A model generated the notes under the pieces. The model searched no databases and was not told the DNA's origin. It was given only the letters and a program-made list of their open reading frames with translations. Positions 29,698 to 39,327 of a stretch of DNA of 64,000 nucleotides are shown in pieces; the first letter of the stretch is position 1; each line of letters begins with the position of its first letter. Position numbers and translations under genes: made by a program. Location of the stretch: NCBI RefSeq assembly GCF_026168555.1, contig NZ_CP092471.1:2242501-2306500 (forward strand), in the 5' to 3' direction. The stretch comes from Qipengyuania spongiae. GTDB taxonomy: Bacteria > Pseudomonadota > Alphaproteobacteria > Sphingomonadales > Sphingomonadaceae.

Positions 29698-31967
29698 GCG
29701 GCCCAGAAACTCTGAATGACTTCCTCCTCGAACTGCGCAGCGAGGAAATTCCCGCCCGGATGCAGGCCGGTGCGCGGGCGGAACTCGAGAAGCTGTTCCG
29801 TCGCGAGATGGATGCAGCGGGCGTTTCGGCGACGCAGATCGCCGTCTGGTCGACCCCGCGCCGCCTGGCGCTGATCGCGCGCGGTCTTCCCGAAGCGACC
29901 GACGCGGTCAGCGAGGAGCTGAAGGGGCCGCCAGTCGGCGCGCCGGATCAGGCGATCGAGGGCTTCTGCCGCAAGGCGGGCGTCGAGCGGTCCGCGTTGG
30001 AAGAGCGCGACGTGAAGGGCCGTGCGACCTGGTTCGCCGTCAAGGATATTCCCGGCCGCGCCACGCGCGATCTGCTAGCCGCCGCGATCCCCGCGATCAT
30101 CCGCGATTTCAGCTGGCCTAGGTCGATGCGCTGGGGCGTGGCCTCTGTGAGCACCGAATCCTTGCGCTGGGTCCGCCCCCTTTCCGGCATCGTCGCGCTG
30201 CTGGGCGACGAGGTGATCGAATGCGAGGTGCACGGCGTTACCAGCGGCGCGGTGACGCTGGGCCACCGCTTCCATCATTCCGGCGACATCACAATCGGCA
30301 ATGCCGGTGATTACGCGATGAAACTGCGCGCGGCTCATGTGATCGTCGATCACGAGGAGCGCGCCGAACTCATCCGCAAGGGCGCGCATCAGGTGGCGGA
30401 GGAAGCCGGTCTCGCGCTGGTCGAGGACGAGGGGCTGGTCGTCGAGAATGCCGGCCTCACCGAATGGCCGATCCCGCTGCTCGGCCGGTTCGAGGAGAGT
30501 TTCCTCGAAGTGCCGCCGGAGGTCATTCAACTGACCGCCCGCGTGAACCAGAAATATTTCGTGTGCGAGGGTGCGGGAGGCAAACTCGCAAACGCCTTCA
30601 TCTGCACCGCCAATATCGAGGCGGCGGATGGCGGCGCGGCGATCGTCGACGGCAACCGCAAGGTCCTCGCCGCGCGGCTGTCGGACGCGCGCTTCTTCTG
30701 GGACGTCGACCGCAAGAAGACCCTCGCGCAGCACGCCGAGGGGCTGGCGCGGATCACCTTCCACGAAAAGCTCGGCACCGTCGCCGACAAGGTGGAGCGC
30801 GTGGCGAAGCTCGCCCGCTGGCTGGTCGAGGAAGGCATCGTGAAGCCCTCTCCCCTTCAGGGGAGAGGGTTGGGAGAGGGGGCCGACACCGCGATTTCCG
30901 CCTCCGATGTTCCCCTCTCCCCTGAAGGGGAGAGGGAGTGGCTCGCCGAGCTCGCCGAACAGGCCGCCCGCCTCGCCAAGGCCGATCTCGTCACCGAAAT
31001 GGTCGGCGAGTTTCCCGAGCTGCAGGGCCTGATGGGCGGCTACTACGCCCGCGCCGAGGGTCTGCCGGACGAAGTCGCCGACGCGATCCGCGATCACTAC
31101 AAGCCGGTCGGACAAGGCGATGATGTTCCGACCGCTCCGGTGACAGTGGCGGTAAGCTTGGCGGACAAGCTAGATACACTAATTTCGTTTTTTGCGATTG
31201 GCGAGAAACCAACGGGTTCGAAAGATCCATTCGCGTTGCGCCGCGCCGCGATCGGCGTTTTGCTTATGGTGGCAAGCACTGGATTTCGCATTCCGCTATA
31301 TTCAGTCGTCGATAGAACAAACCCGACTGCTTCGAGCGACGAACGCAACCCGATGTATAATGGGTTTGTCGCATTCCTTGCCGACCGCCTCAAGGTCCAA
31401 CAGCGCGAGGCAGGCGTCCGCCACGACCTGATCGACGCGGTGTTTGCTCTCGGGGGCGAGGACGATCTCGTCCGCCTTCTCGCCCGCGTGAAGGCGCTGC
31501 AAACCTTCGTCGCGACCGAGGACGGCGCCAATCTGCTCGCCGGTTACAAACGCGCCGCCAATATCCTCAAGAAGGAAGACTGGCACGGCATCGAGGGCGA
31601 GATACCGCAGACCGGCGAGGAGGACCCGCTGGTCATGGTCGATGATCCCGAGTTGCGCGCGGTGGTCGATGCCAAGATGGCGGAGCGCGGCGCGAAACCG
31701 CTTTCCTACACGCCCGAACCTGCGGAAAAGGACCTGATCGACGCGCTCGATGCGAGTGAGCCCAAGGCCGAGGCGGCCATCGCGGCGGAGGATTTCGCTT
31801 CCGCCATGTCGGCGCTCGCCTCGCTGCGTGCGCCGATCGATGCGTTCTTTGACAATGTGACCGTGAACGATCCCGATCCCGCCAGACGGCAGGCGCGCCT
31901 CGCTTTGCTTGCGCGCTTCCGCGACGCGGTCCACGAGGTCGCCGATTTTTCCCGGATCGAGGGCTGA
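29694..31967 (+). CDS. glyS: Glycine-tRNA ligase beta subunit, with in-frame repeat insertion
   Basis: tRNA-binding partner of GlyQ. 757 residues, longer than the usual 690-720. N-terminus [15 protein letters not shown], conserved [11 protein letters not shown]-like [15 protein letters not shown], and [17 protein letters not shown] are all present, so the enzyme should be functional. Residues about 384-414 are encoded by an inverted repeat pair and have no counterpart in the family I know, which explains the extra length. A stretch near 31140-31378 uses codons unlike the rest of the gene. Start overlaps the glyQ stop (ATGA). Confidence 0.95.
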   Translation: MSGPETLNDFLLELRSEEIPARMQAGARAELEKLFRREMDAAGVSATQIAVWSTPRRLALIARGLPEATDAVSEELKGPPVGAPDQAIEGFCRKAGVERSALEERDVKGRATWFAVKDIPGRATRDLLAAAIPAIIRDFSWPRSMRWGVASVSTESLRWVRPLSGIVALLGDEVIECEVHGVTSGAVTLGHRFHHSGDITIGNAGDYAMKLRAAHVIVDHEERAELIRKGAHQVAEEAGLALVEDEGLVVENAGLTEWPIPLLGRFEESFLEVPPEVIQLTARVNQKYFVCEGAGGKLANAFICTANIEAADGGAAIVDGNRKVLAARLSDARFFWDVDRKKTLAQHAEGLARITFHEKLGTVADKVERVAKLARWLVEEGIVKPSPLQGRGLGEGADTAISASDVPLSPEGEREWLAELAEQAARLAKADLVTEMVGEFPELQGLMGGYYARAEGLPDEVADAIRDHYKPVGQGDDVPTAPVTVAVSLADKLDTLISFFAIGEKPTGSKDPFALRRAAIGVLLMVASTGFRIPLYSVVDRTNPTASSDERNPMYNGFVAFLADRLKVQQREAGVRHDLIDAVFALGGEDDLVRLLARVKALQTFVATEDGANLLAGYKRAANILKKEDWHGIEGEIPQTGEEDPLVMVDDPELRAVVDAKMAERGAKPLSYTPEPAEKDLIDALDASEPKAEAAIAAEDFASAMSALASLRAPIDAFFDNVTVNDPDPARRQARLALLARFRDAVHEVADFSRIEG
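30846..30936. repeat. REPIN-like inverted repeat pair inside glyS
   Basis: CCCTCTCCCC-TTCA-GGGGAGAGGG (30846-30869) and its reverse complement CCCTCTCCCC-TGAA-GGGGAGAGGG (30913-30936) flank about 43 bases. Each half is itself a hairpin, and the first is followed by TTGGGAGAGGGGG. This is the layout of paired REP elements (REPINs) common between genes in alphaproteobacteria. Here it lies within a reading frame whose phase is preserved. Confidence 0.85.
31140..31378 (+). other. Patch of atypical codon use within glyS
   Basis: For about 80 codons glyS switches from GC-ending to many A/T-ending codons (CTA, ACA, ATT, TTT, TCA, AGA, AAT), then switches back sharply at CTC AAG GTC. The encoded protein keeps the family motif [15 protein letters not shown], so this is not decay. 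Confidence 0.6.
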
Positions 31968-32026
31968 GTTTTCCGATACTGAACCGTGTAACACCTGTAA
32001 CACCCTTAAGCTGAGGGCACGCCAAG

Positions 32027-34699
32027 ATGAACAAGACCGTCTTCCACTTCGGCGGCGACGCGCCGCACGACGATCCCCGGCAGAAGGACAAGACCGTCAC
32101 CGGCGGCAAGGGCAGGAACCTCGCCGAAATGGCGAGTATCAGCCTGCCCGTTCCGCCGGGCTTCACTATCGCGACCGAGGAGTGCCTGCGCTTCCTCAAG
32201 GAAGGCGGCGACTTCGGCGATGGGCTGCGCTCCGCGGTGGACGAGGCGTTGCGCCATGTCGAGCGCACGGTCGGCAAGCGCTTCGGCGATGCGGCCGACC
32301 CGCTGCTCGTCTCGGTTCGCTCGGGCGCGGCGATCTCCATGCCGGGCATGATGGACACCGTCCTCAATCTCGGCCTCAACGACGAGACGGTCCAGGGCCT
32401 TGCCGCCGCCAGCGGCGACGAACGCTTCGCCTGGGACAGCTATCGCCGCTTCATCCAGATGTACGCCGATGTCGTCCTCGACCTCGATCACGGCCTGTTC
32501 GAGGAAGCGCTCGAAATCGCCAAGGAGGATGCGGGCTACTACAACGACACCGAGATGAGCGCGGATGACTGGAAGACGCTCGTCGCCGAGTTCCAGCGCA
32601 TCGCCGAACAGGAGCTCGGCCGCCCGTTCCCACAGGACCCTTCCGAACAGCTCTGGGGCGCGATCCGCGCCGTGTTCGAAAGCTGGGATACGGAGCGGGC
32701 CAAGGTCTATCGCCGGCTCAACGATATCCCCCACGACATGGGCACCGCCGTCAACGTGCAGGCGATGGTCTTCGGCAATATGGGCGATACCAGCGCCACC
32801 GGAGTCGCCTTCACCCGCGACCCCTCGACCGGCGAGCGCGCCTATTACGGCGAATGGCTCGTCAACGCCCAGGGTGAGGACGTGGTCGCCGGCATCCGCA
32901 CGCCGCAATACCTGACCAGCGCACGACGTGAGGAGGCGGGCGCCGACAAGCCGAGCATGGAAGAGGCGATGCCCGAGGCCTTCGCCGAGCTCGCCCGCGT
33001 CTTCGACCTGCTGGAACGGCACTACACCGACATGCAGGACATCGAGTTCACGGTGCAGCAGGGCAAGCTCTGGCTGCTTCAGACCCGCAACGGCAAGCGT
33101 ACGGCCAAGGCGGCGCTCAAGATGGCGGTCGACATGGTGGGCGAAGGTCTGATCGACGAGAAGACCGCGATCCTGCGCGTCGATCCGATGGCGCTGGACC
33201 AGCTGCTTCACCCCACGCTCGACCCGCAGGCGCCGCGCGACGTGATGACCAAGGGGCTGCCGGCATCGCCGGGTGCGGCATCGGGCAAGATCGTGCTCGA
33301 TGCCGATACGGCGGAGAAGTGGGCGCATCGCGGCGAGAAGGTGATCCTCGTCCGGGTCGAGACGAGCCCCGAGGACATCCACGGAATGCACGCCGCGGCC
33401 GGCATCCTGACCGCGCGCGGTGGCATGACCAGCCACGCCGCCGTGGTCGCGCGCGGCATCGGACGCCCCTGCGTCTCCGGCGCCTCGCAGATCAGCATCG
33501 CACGGGCGGGTGCGGGCGAGGACCGGACGCTCACCATCGGCGACCGCGGTCTAAGGGAAGGCGATACGATCACCATCGACGGTGCGACCGGCGAGGTGAT
33601 GGCGGGCGAGGTGGCGACGATCGAACCCGAGCTCGCGGGCGATTTCGCCACGCTGATGGAATGGGCGGACCGCCATCGCCGCATGAAAGTCCGCACCAAT
33701 GCCGAGACCGAGGAGGACTGCAAGGCCGCCCGCCGCTTCGGCGCCGAGGGCATTGGCCTTGCCCGGACCGAGCACATGTTCTTCGATGCCAGCCGGATCA
33801 GCGCCGTGCGTGAGATGATCCTTGCCGAAAGCGAGGCGGGCCGCCGCGCCGCGCTTGACAAGCTGCTGCCCGAACAGCGCGGCGATTTCGAAAGCATCTT
33901 TCGAGCGATGGCCGGGCTGCCCTGCACGATCCGCCTGCTCGACCCGCCGTTGCATGAGTTCCTGCCGCATTCGGACGCCGAGTTCGAGGATCTTGCGGAG
34001 AGCACCGGTATCGCCGTCGAGAAACTGCGCCGTCGCGCGGCCGAGCTTCATGAGTTCAATCCGATGCTCGGCCATCGCGGCTGCCGCCTCGGCATCACCT
34101 ATCCCGAAATCTACGAGATGCAGGCGCGCGCGATCTTCGAGGCGGCCTGCAATGTCGCCGCCGATGGCGAGGCGCCGGTGCCCGAGATCATGATCCCGCT
34201 CATCGCCACAAGGCGGGAGCTGGAGATCCTGCGCGCGCTGGTGGAGCGGGTCGCGGGAGAGGTGTTCGCGGAGACCGGGCGTACGCTCGATTACCTCGTT
34301 GGTACCATGATCGAACTGCCCCGCGCCGCGCTGATGGCTGGCGAAATTGCCGAGGAAGCCGATTTCTTCAGCTTCGGCACCAACGACCTTACCCAGACGA
34401 CTCTCGGCGTCAGCCGCGACGATGCCGGGCGGTTCCTCACACCCTATGTGGACTGCGGCATCTTCGCTCGCGATCCCTTCGTCAGCCTCGACATCGAGGG
34501 CGTTGGCCAGCTGGTCGAACTCGCGGTCGAGCGGGGGCGGGGAACGCGCGATGGCATCAAGCTCGGCATTTGCGGCGAACATGGCGGCGATCCGGCGAGC
34601 ATCGGCTTCTGCGAAAAGGTCGGGCTCGATTACGTCAGCGCCTCGCCCTATCGCGTGCCCATCGCCCGGCTCGCGGCCGCGCAGGCGAGTTTGCGCTAG
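32027..34699 (+). CDS. ppdK: Pyruvate, phosphate dikinase
   Basis: Reversibly converts pyruvate, ATP and phosphate to phosphoenolpyruvate, AMP and pyrophosphate. 890 residues: N-terminal nucleotide-binding domain (GGKGRNLAEMA, VSVRSGAAISMPGMMDTVLN), the phosphohistidine domain (GGMTSHAAVVARGIGRPCVSG; catalytic His about residue 469), and the C-terminal PEP/pyruvate TIM barrel (ARTEHMFF, HEFNPMLGHRGCRLG, FGTNDLTQTTLG, GICGEHGGDP). Full length. Downstream of glyQS with a 59-base gap. Stop shares a CTAG with the next gene. Confidence 0.98.
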   Translation: MNKTVFHFGGDAPHDDPRQKDKTVTGGKGRNLAEMASISLPVPPGFTIATEECLRFLKEGGDFGDGLRSAVDEALRHVERTVGKRFGDAADPLLVSVRSGAAISMPGMMDTVLNLGLNDETVQGLAAASGDERFAWDSYRRFIQMYADVVLDLDHGLFEEALEIAKEDAGYYNDTEMSADDWKTLVAEFQRIAEQELGRPFPQDPSEQLWGAIRAVFESWDTERAKVYRRLNDIPHDMGTAVNVQAMVFGNMGDTSATGVAFTRDPSTGERAYYGEWLVNAQGEDVVAGIRTPQYLTSARREEAGADKPSMEEAMPEAFAELARVFDLLERHYTDMQDIEFTVQQGKLWLLQTRNGKRTAKAALKMAVDMVGEGLIDEKTAILRVDPMALDQLLHPTLDPQAPRDVMTKGLPASPGAASGKIVLDADTAEKWAHRGEKVILVRVETSPEDIHGMHAAAGILTARGGMTSHAAVVARGIGRPCVSGASQISIARAGAGEDRTLTIGDRGLREGDTITIDGATGEVMAGEVATIEPELAGDFATLMEWADRHRRMKVRTNAETEEDCKAARRFGAEGIGLARTEHMFFDASRISAVREMILAESEAGRRAALDKLLPEQRGDFESIFRAMAGLPCTIRLLDPPLHEFLPHSDAEFEDLAESTGIAVEKLRRRAAELHEFNPMLGHRGCRLGITYPEIYEMQARAIFEAACNVAADGEAPVPEIMIPLIATRRELEILRALVERVAGEVFAETGRTLDYLVGTMIELPRAALMAGEIAEEADFFSFGTNDLTQTTLGVSRDDAGRFLTPYVDCGIFARDPFVSLDIEGVGQLVELAVERGRGTRDGIKLGICGEHGGDPASIGFCEKVGLDYVSASPYRVPIARLAAAQASLR

Positions 34700-35445
34700 G
34701 CATTCCAAGCGGTCAGGGCGAGAAGCTCGAAATGCTCGGAAACCTTCCCGTCCTCGTCCGCCATGCTCGAGAAAGCGGCTCGGGCGCGGGCGAGGGCTTG
34801 CTTCCCGAGCGGCGGACCGGGCTGGGCGAGCGTGCTGCCGAGGCCCTGTTCGCGCAGATCGCCGACCAGTCGGTCCAGCGACCCGTAGCGCACGGTGAGG
34901 CCGAAGCCGTCGACCACCTGCCGTGCGAAACCGGCACGTTCGAGCAGCATGGTTGCGGCGCGGTTGTCGATCTGCGGGTGGATGCGCGGAAAGGCGCGGT
35001 CGCTATCTGCGGCGATCATGACGTGGCGCAAGCGAGGCAGGCTGCCGGCGCCCGGGATCACGGCGAGCAGGATCCCGCCCGGCGCGAGCGCGAACCGCAG
35101 GCGCAGCAATTGTCCGGGCAGGTCGTTGATCGTGTCCAGCTGGCCGAGCGAAATGACGAGGTCGTAGGCGGAGGGCACAAGCTCGGTCTTGCCGGCAAGC
35201 ATTGCCACGGTGGTCTCGCACCCGTCCGGCAAGTCGGGCACGATCCGTTCGGCGCCGATGCCTTCGACCAGCGCGCTGCCGGGCTCGAGCCGCATGAAGC
35301 CGATCCGCTCGCGAACGTCCTCGACCATCGCCTCGACGAACCAGTCCGCCGGATCGCACCGGGTCCGGCGCAAGGCTTTGGCCCGTTCGGCGCGTGCCAC
35401 ACGTCGTGCCGGCGAAAATATCCTTGGAACATCGCGATCGTTCAT
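34696..35445 (-). CDS. SAM-dependent methyltransferase (BioC/NDUFAF5-like)
   Basis: 249 residues. The start MNDRDVPRIFSPARRVARAE matches the N-terminus of alphaproteobacterial BioC-like/NDUFAF5 homologues. Class I methyltransferase features: YDLVISLGQLDTINDLPGQL after the fourth strand and LAPGGILLAVIPG. The canonical GxGxG of motif I is weakly kept. Substrate could be malonyl-ACP (biotin synthesis) or an assembly-factor target; no bio genes are nearby. Diverges from comF across 47 bases. Confidence 0.8.
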   Translation of the reverse strand: MNDRDVPRIFSPARRVARAERAKALRRTRCDPADWFVEAMVEDVRERIGFMRLEPGSALVEGIGAERIVPDLPDGCETTVAMLAGKTELVPSAYDLVISLGQLDTINDLPGQLLRLRFALAPGGILLAVIPGAGSLPRLRHVMIAADSDRAFPRIHPQIDNRAATMLLERAGFARQVVDGFGLTVRYGSLDRLVGDLREQGLGSTLAQPGPPLGKQALARARAAFSSMADEDGKVSEHFELLALTAWNA

Positions 35446-35492
35446 GCTGCCGCCGTGCCCGCGCATGGCGTTCGAGGCAAGGCATCGGGCGA

Positions 35493-36320
35493 ATGTTGAC
35501 GCCCTTGCGAAAGGTCCTCGGCGAGACACTGCTGCCGATCGTCGACGCCGTCTATCCGCCGCGCTGCCCCGCCTGCAGCTGCTCGATCGGCACGCAGTCG
35601 GGACTGTGCCCTGATTGCTGGGGCTCGCTGGTCGTCCCGGCGGAACCCGGCTGCGTCCGATGCCAGAGACCGATGGGAACGGATGCGATCGGCGGAGAGA
35701 TCGTCTGTGCGCCCTGCTTTCAGACGCCGCCCCGCCATGATGGCATCGCTGCGGCCACGCTTTACGGTGACACGTCGCGCAAACTGGTGCTGGCCTACAA
35801 GCACGGTCGCAAGCTTGCGCTCGCTCCCCTGCTGGCACGGATGATCGCAGCGCGCCTGCCCGAATTCACCGAACCGCCGCTGCTCGTGCCGGTGCCGCTG
35901 CATCGCCTCCGGCTCTGGAAAAGAGGTTTCAACCAGGCGGCTTTGCTCGCCCGCGAACTCGAACGTCTCGGCCGAGGCGAACTGCTGGTCGATGGGCTCG
36001 TGCGCAGGAAGGCGACCCCATCGCTCGGAGGAATGGGCGCGAAGGCGCGGCAGCGCGCGTTGGCCGGAGCCATCGCTGCGCGTCCCGGAGCACGGGAGCG
36101 GCTGAATGGCCGCGACGTGGTGCTGGTGGACGATGTGTTGACCAGCGGCGCCACCAGCGATGCGTGCGTGGCCGTGCTGAAGCGGGCAGGGGCGGAGCGC
36201 GTGGTGCTCGCCTGCTTTGCTCGCGTGCTGGACGAAGCAGCGGCGCCGGCAGGAGGACGATATAAACCTGTTCCGAAAACCGAAACGCCCGGAGCCGAAA
36301 AGGCCCCGGGCGCCACGTGA
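35493..36320 (+). CDS. comF: ComF family phosphoribosyltransferase-like protein
   Basis: 275 residues. N-terminal zinc-finger-like Cys clusters (RCPACSCSIGTQSGLCPDCW, then CVRC and CAPC), followed by the type I PRTase fold with VPVPLHRLRLWKRGFNQA and the PRPP loop VVLVDDVLTSGAT. In naturally competent bacteria ComF acts in DNA uptake; here its role is uncertain as no other competence gene is present in the window. The C-terminal 25 residues are Pro/Lys-rich and poorly conserved. Confidence 0.9.
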   Translation: MLTPLRKVLGETLLPIVDAVYPPRCPACSCSIGTQSGLCPDCWGSLVVPAEPGCVRCQRPMGTDAIGGEIVCAPCFQTPPRHDGIAAATLYGDTSRKLVLAYKHGRKLALAPLLARMIAARLPEFTEPPLLVPVPLHRLRLWKRGFNQAALLARELERLGRGELLVDGLVRRKATPSLGGMGAKARQRALAGAIAARPGARERLNGRDVVLVDDVLTSGATSDACVAVLKRAGAERVVLACFARVLDEAAAPAGGRYKPVPKTETPGAEKAPGAT

Positions 36321-36604
36321 CGAAATTAAGCGGATCGTCCCTTTCGGGCCATGTCCGGACATCCCCCAATGCCGAACAACGATCCAATCCCTCATCGTGA
36401 CGGATGCGCCGCGCTGTTTAGGCGGGCTGCGGATCCGTTACCCCTGAACCCGGGCCGTTGCGGCTCCGGTGAACCGGTTGGCAACCGTTTCCGATTGCGA
36501 GGACAGGTTCTGGACCGTTTGGGACCTGCTTTGAATAACGAACTTTCAAAGACGTCCATTTTGAGACAGGGATGTGGTCAAGATGCAACAAGGAGTTCCC
36601 GCAA

Positions 36605-36973
36605 GTGGCGGATGACGAAAGAGAACAGGGGCGCACGTTTCTTCCGAAATTCGATGCGAACGGCCTGCTGACTGCTGTGGTGGTCGATCACGAAACCAAG
36701 GACGTCCTGATGGTAGCCTTCATGGATCGCGAGGCTCTGAACGCGACATTGCGGACGGGAGAGGCGCATTTCCACTCCCGGTCGCGCGGGCGATTGTGGA
36801 AGAAGGGCGAGACTTCGGGCAATGTGCTCCGCGTGAAGGAAATCGGCGTCGATTGCGATCAAGACGCGATCGTTCTGCGCGCCGTTCCCGCCGGTCCCAG
36901 CTGCCATACAGGGGCGCGGTCCTGTTTCTACAGGCGGATCGAGAGCGGAGAACTCGTAAGCGCCGAAAGTTGA
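36605..36973 (+). CDS. hisI: Phosphoribosyl-AMP cyclohydrolase
   Basis: Third step of histidine synthesis, opening the adenine ring of PR-AMP. 122 residues. HisI motifs: VVDHETKDVLMVAFMDREAL, HFHSRSRGRLWKKGETSGN, and the zinc site DCDQDAIVLRA with SCHTGARSCFYR. The GTG start is chosen for AAGGAG nine bases upstream. It stands apart from other his genes. The 284 bases before it (36321-36604) hold no gene I can support. Its stop overlaps the palindrome before the MerR gene. Confidence 0.95.
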   Translation: MADDEREQGRTFLPKFDANGLLTAVVVDHETKDVLMVAFMDREALNATLRTGEAHFHSRSRGRLWKKGETSGNVLRVKEIGVDCDQDAIVLRAVPAGPSCHTGARSCFYRRIESGELVSAES

Positions 36974-36987
36974 CGTTTACGTAAGCG
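36974..36987 (+). promoter_or_regulatory. Candidate MerR-type operator upstream of the regulator gene
   Basis: CG-T-TTACGTAA-G-CG: a perfect 8-base palindrome extended on both sides with one mismatched pair, 17 bases before the MerR ATG. It resembles the ACGT-centred sites of LiuR-type MerR regulators of acyl-CoA catabolism; the match is by eye. Confidence 0.45.
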
Positions 36988-37004
36988 TTGGGTAGATCGG
37001 TGGC

Positions 37005-37457
37005 ATGACGCTTGCCGAAGATTCACCCATGGCCATTCGTCGCGGCAATTCGGGCGCCTTGCTCGAGCGACCGGACGAGCTGGCGCGCGAACAGTTCACG
37101 ATCTCCGACCTCACCGGCGAGTTCGATTGCACCGCGCGCGCGCTCCGCTTCTACGAGGACGAGGGCCTGATCTCGCCGCGCCGGGTCGGTCTGACGCGGA
37201 TCTATTCCAAGCGCGACCGGGCCCGCCTTGCCTGGATCATGCGCGCCAAGAACGTCGGCTTCTCGCTCGGCGAAATCCGCGAGATGATCGATCTCTACGA
37301 TCTCGACGACGGACGGGTCGAACAGCGCCGCGTCACGATGGAGAAATGTCGCGAACATATCGCCAAGCTGAAGAGCCAGCGGGACGATATCGACAGTTCG
37401 ATCGCCGAACTCACCGAATTCGTCGAGCACGTCGAAGCGCTCGACCTTCCCAAGTAA
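37005..37457 (+). CDS. MerR-family regulator (LiuR-like)
   Basis: 150 residues. N-terminal winged helix (FTISDLTGEFDCTARALRFY, EDEGLISPRRVGLTRIYSKR) preceded by about 28 unusual residues, then a dimerising coiled coil (VTMEKCREHIAKLKSQRDDI). No Cys metal site, so it probably senses an acyl-CoA or similar ligand. It directly precedes an acyl-CoA dehydrogenase gene. A second ATG eight codons in (37029) is a possible start; neither has a strong ribosome site. Confidence 0.88.
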   Translation: MTLAEDSPMAIRRGNSGALLERPDELAREQFTISDLTGEFDCTARALRFYEDEGLISPRRVGLTRIYSKRDRARLAWIMRAKNVGFSLGEIREMIDLYDLDDGRVEQRRVTMEKCREHIAKLKSQRDDIDSSIAELTEFVEHVEALDLPK

Positions 37458-37512
37458 ACTCTTCGAGCCCCAGTAAACTCTAGCGCCCAAGCCTCCAGCC
37501 AAGGACATTGTG

Positions 37513-39318
37513 ATGCCCAGCTATACCGCCCCCACCCGAGATACCCGCTTCATCGTCAACGAGGTGCTCGACCTTGCCAGTTACGGCAACCTTCCGGGCT
37601 TCGAGATGGTCACGCCCGACGTCACCGACGCGGTGATCGACGAAGGCGGCAAGTTTTGCTCCGAAGTCCTCGCCCCGATCAACCAGTCGGGCGATCAGCA
37701 GGGCTGCATCCGGCACGAAGACGGCTCGGTCACCACGCCGGAGGGCTTCAAGGAAGCCTTCGAACAGTTCCGCGAGGCGGGCTGGGGGACGATCGCCGCT
37801 CCTGAGGAATTCGGCGGACAGGGCATGCCGCACGTGCTCGGCTTCGCGATGGAGGAGTTCATCTCCAGCGCCAACCAGGCGTTCGGCATGTATCCCGGCC
37901 TCACCAACGGCGCGATCTCCGCACTGATAGCCAAAGGGTCGCCGGAGCAGAAGGAGATGTATCTGCCCAAGATGATCTCCAACGAATGGACCGGGACAAT
38001 GAATCTGACCGAGCCGCATTGCGGCACGGATCTGGGCATGATCCGGACCAAGGCCGAACCGCAGGACGACGGCAGCTATTCGATCACCGGGACCAAGATC
38101 TTCATCTCTGCCGGCGAGCATGATCTTGCCGACAACATCATCCATCTGGTCCTGGCCAAGACCCCGGGCGCGCCCGACAGCAGCAAGGGCATTTCGCTTT
38201 TCGTGGTGCCCAAGTTCCTGCTCGATGCGGACGGCAATCCGGGAGAGCGCAACGGGGTCGTGTGCGGCGCGATCGAGCACAAGATGGGCATTCACGCCAA
38301 CTCGACCTGTGTGCTGAATTACGATGGCGCGAAGGGCTGGATGGTCGGCGAGGAGAACAAGGGCCTCGCCGCCATGTTCATCATGATGAATGCCGCTCGC
38401 CTCGGCGTGGGTATTCAGGGGCTGAGTCAGGCCGAGGTGGCCTACCAGAACGCGGTTGCTTACGCACTCGACCGGCGGCAGGGCAGGGCGCTGACCGGCC
38501 CGGCCGAACCCGAGGCGCAGGCCGACCCGATCTTCGTCCACCCGGATGTGCGCCGGATGCTGATGGACGCCAAGGCCTTTACCGAGGGAATGCGCGCCCT
38601 GGCATTGTGGGGCGGCCTGCTGGTCGACCTCACCCACAAGGCGCAGACCGAGGAAGAGCGAGCCGAAGCCGACATGATCCTCGGCCTCATGACGCCGGTC
38701 ATCAAGGGCTACGGCACCGACAAGGGCTACGAGGTTGCGACCAATATGCAGCAGGTCTTCGGCGGCCACGGCTATATCGAGGAATGGGGCATGAGCCAGT
38801 TCGTGCGCGACGCCCGTATCGCCCAGATCTACGAGGGCACGAACGGTGTGCAGGCGATGGATCTGTGCGGGCGCAAGCTCGCCCAGAACGGCGGCGCGGC
38901 TATCCAGGCCTTCTTCAAGCTGGTCGGCGAGGATATCGCCGCGGCCAAGGGCGACGAGGTTCTCGGCCCGCTTGCCGAGAAGCTGGAGAATGCGCTTGGC
39001 GAACAGCAGAAGGCGACCATGTGGTTCATGCAGAACGCGATGCAGAACCCCAATCATCTCGGCGCCGGCGCGCATCATTACATGCACATCATGGGTATCG
39101 TGGTGCTCGGCCTGATGTGGCTGCGCATGGCCAAGGTCGCGCAGGAAAAGCTCGGGGGATCGCCCGACGACAAGGCGTTCTACGAGGCCAAGATCGCAAC
39201 AGCGCGCTACTACATGGACCGGTTCGTGCCCGATGCCGGTGCGCTGCGCCGCAAGCTGGAGAGCGGGGCGGACAGCATGATGGCGCTGGGCGAGGAGGCC
39301 TTCGCCACCGCCGCCTGA
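37513..39318 (+). CDS. Acyl-CoA dehydrogenase (large, about 600-residue type)
   Basis: FAD-dependent alpha,beta-desaturation of an acyl-CoA. 601 residues, the long proteobacterial type with a C-terminal extension domain. Visible: MNLTEPHCGTDLGMIRTKAE (FAD/substrate loop), TGTKIFISAGEHDL, QVFGGHGYIEEWGMSQFVRD and IAQIYEGTNGVQAMDL. The ATG has AAGGA seven bases upstream. With the MerR gene before it, it probably belongs to a regulated fatty- or branched-acid degradation unit. Confidence 0.95.
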   Translation: MPSYTAPTRDTRFIVNEVLDLASYGNLPGFEMVTPDVTDAVIDEGGKFCSEVLAPINQSGDQQGCIRHEDGSVTTPEGFKEAFEQFREAGWGTIAAPEEFGGQGMPHVLGFAMEEFISSANQAFGMYPGLTNGAISALIAKGSPEQKEMYLPKMISNEWTGTMNLTEPHCGTDLGMIRTKAEPQDDGSYSITGTKIFISAGEHDLADNIIHLVLAKTPGAPDSSKGISLFVVPKFLLDADGNPGERNGVVCGAIEHKMGIHANSTCVLNYDGAKGWMVGEENKGLAAMFIMMNAARLGVGIQGLSQAEVAYQNAVAYALDRRQGRALTGPAEPEAQADPIFVHPDVRRMLMDAKAFTEGMRALALWGGLLVDLTHKAQTEEERAEADMILGLMTPVIKGYGTDKGYEVATNMQQVFGGHGYIEEWGMSQFVRDARIAQIYEGTNGVQAMDLCGRKLAQNGGAAIQAFFKLVGEDIAAAKGDEVLGPLAEKLENALGEQQKATMWFMQNAMQNPNHLGAGAHHYMHIMGIVVLGLMWLRMAKVAQEKLGGSPDDKAFYEAKIATARYYMDRFVPDAGALRRKLESGADSMMALGEEAFATAA

Positions 39319-39327
39319 GCGGCAGGC

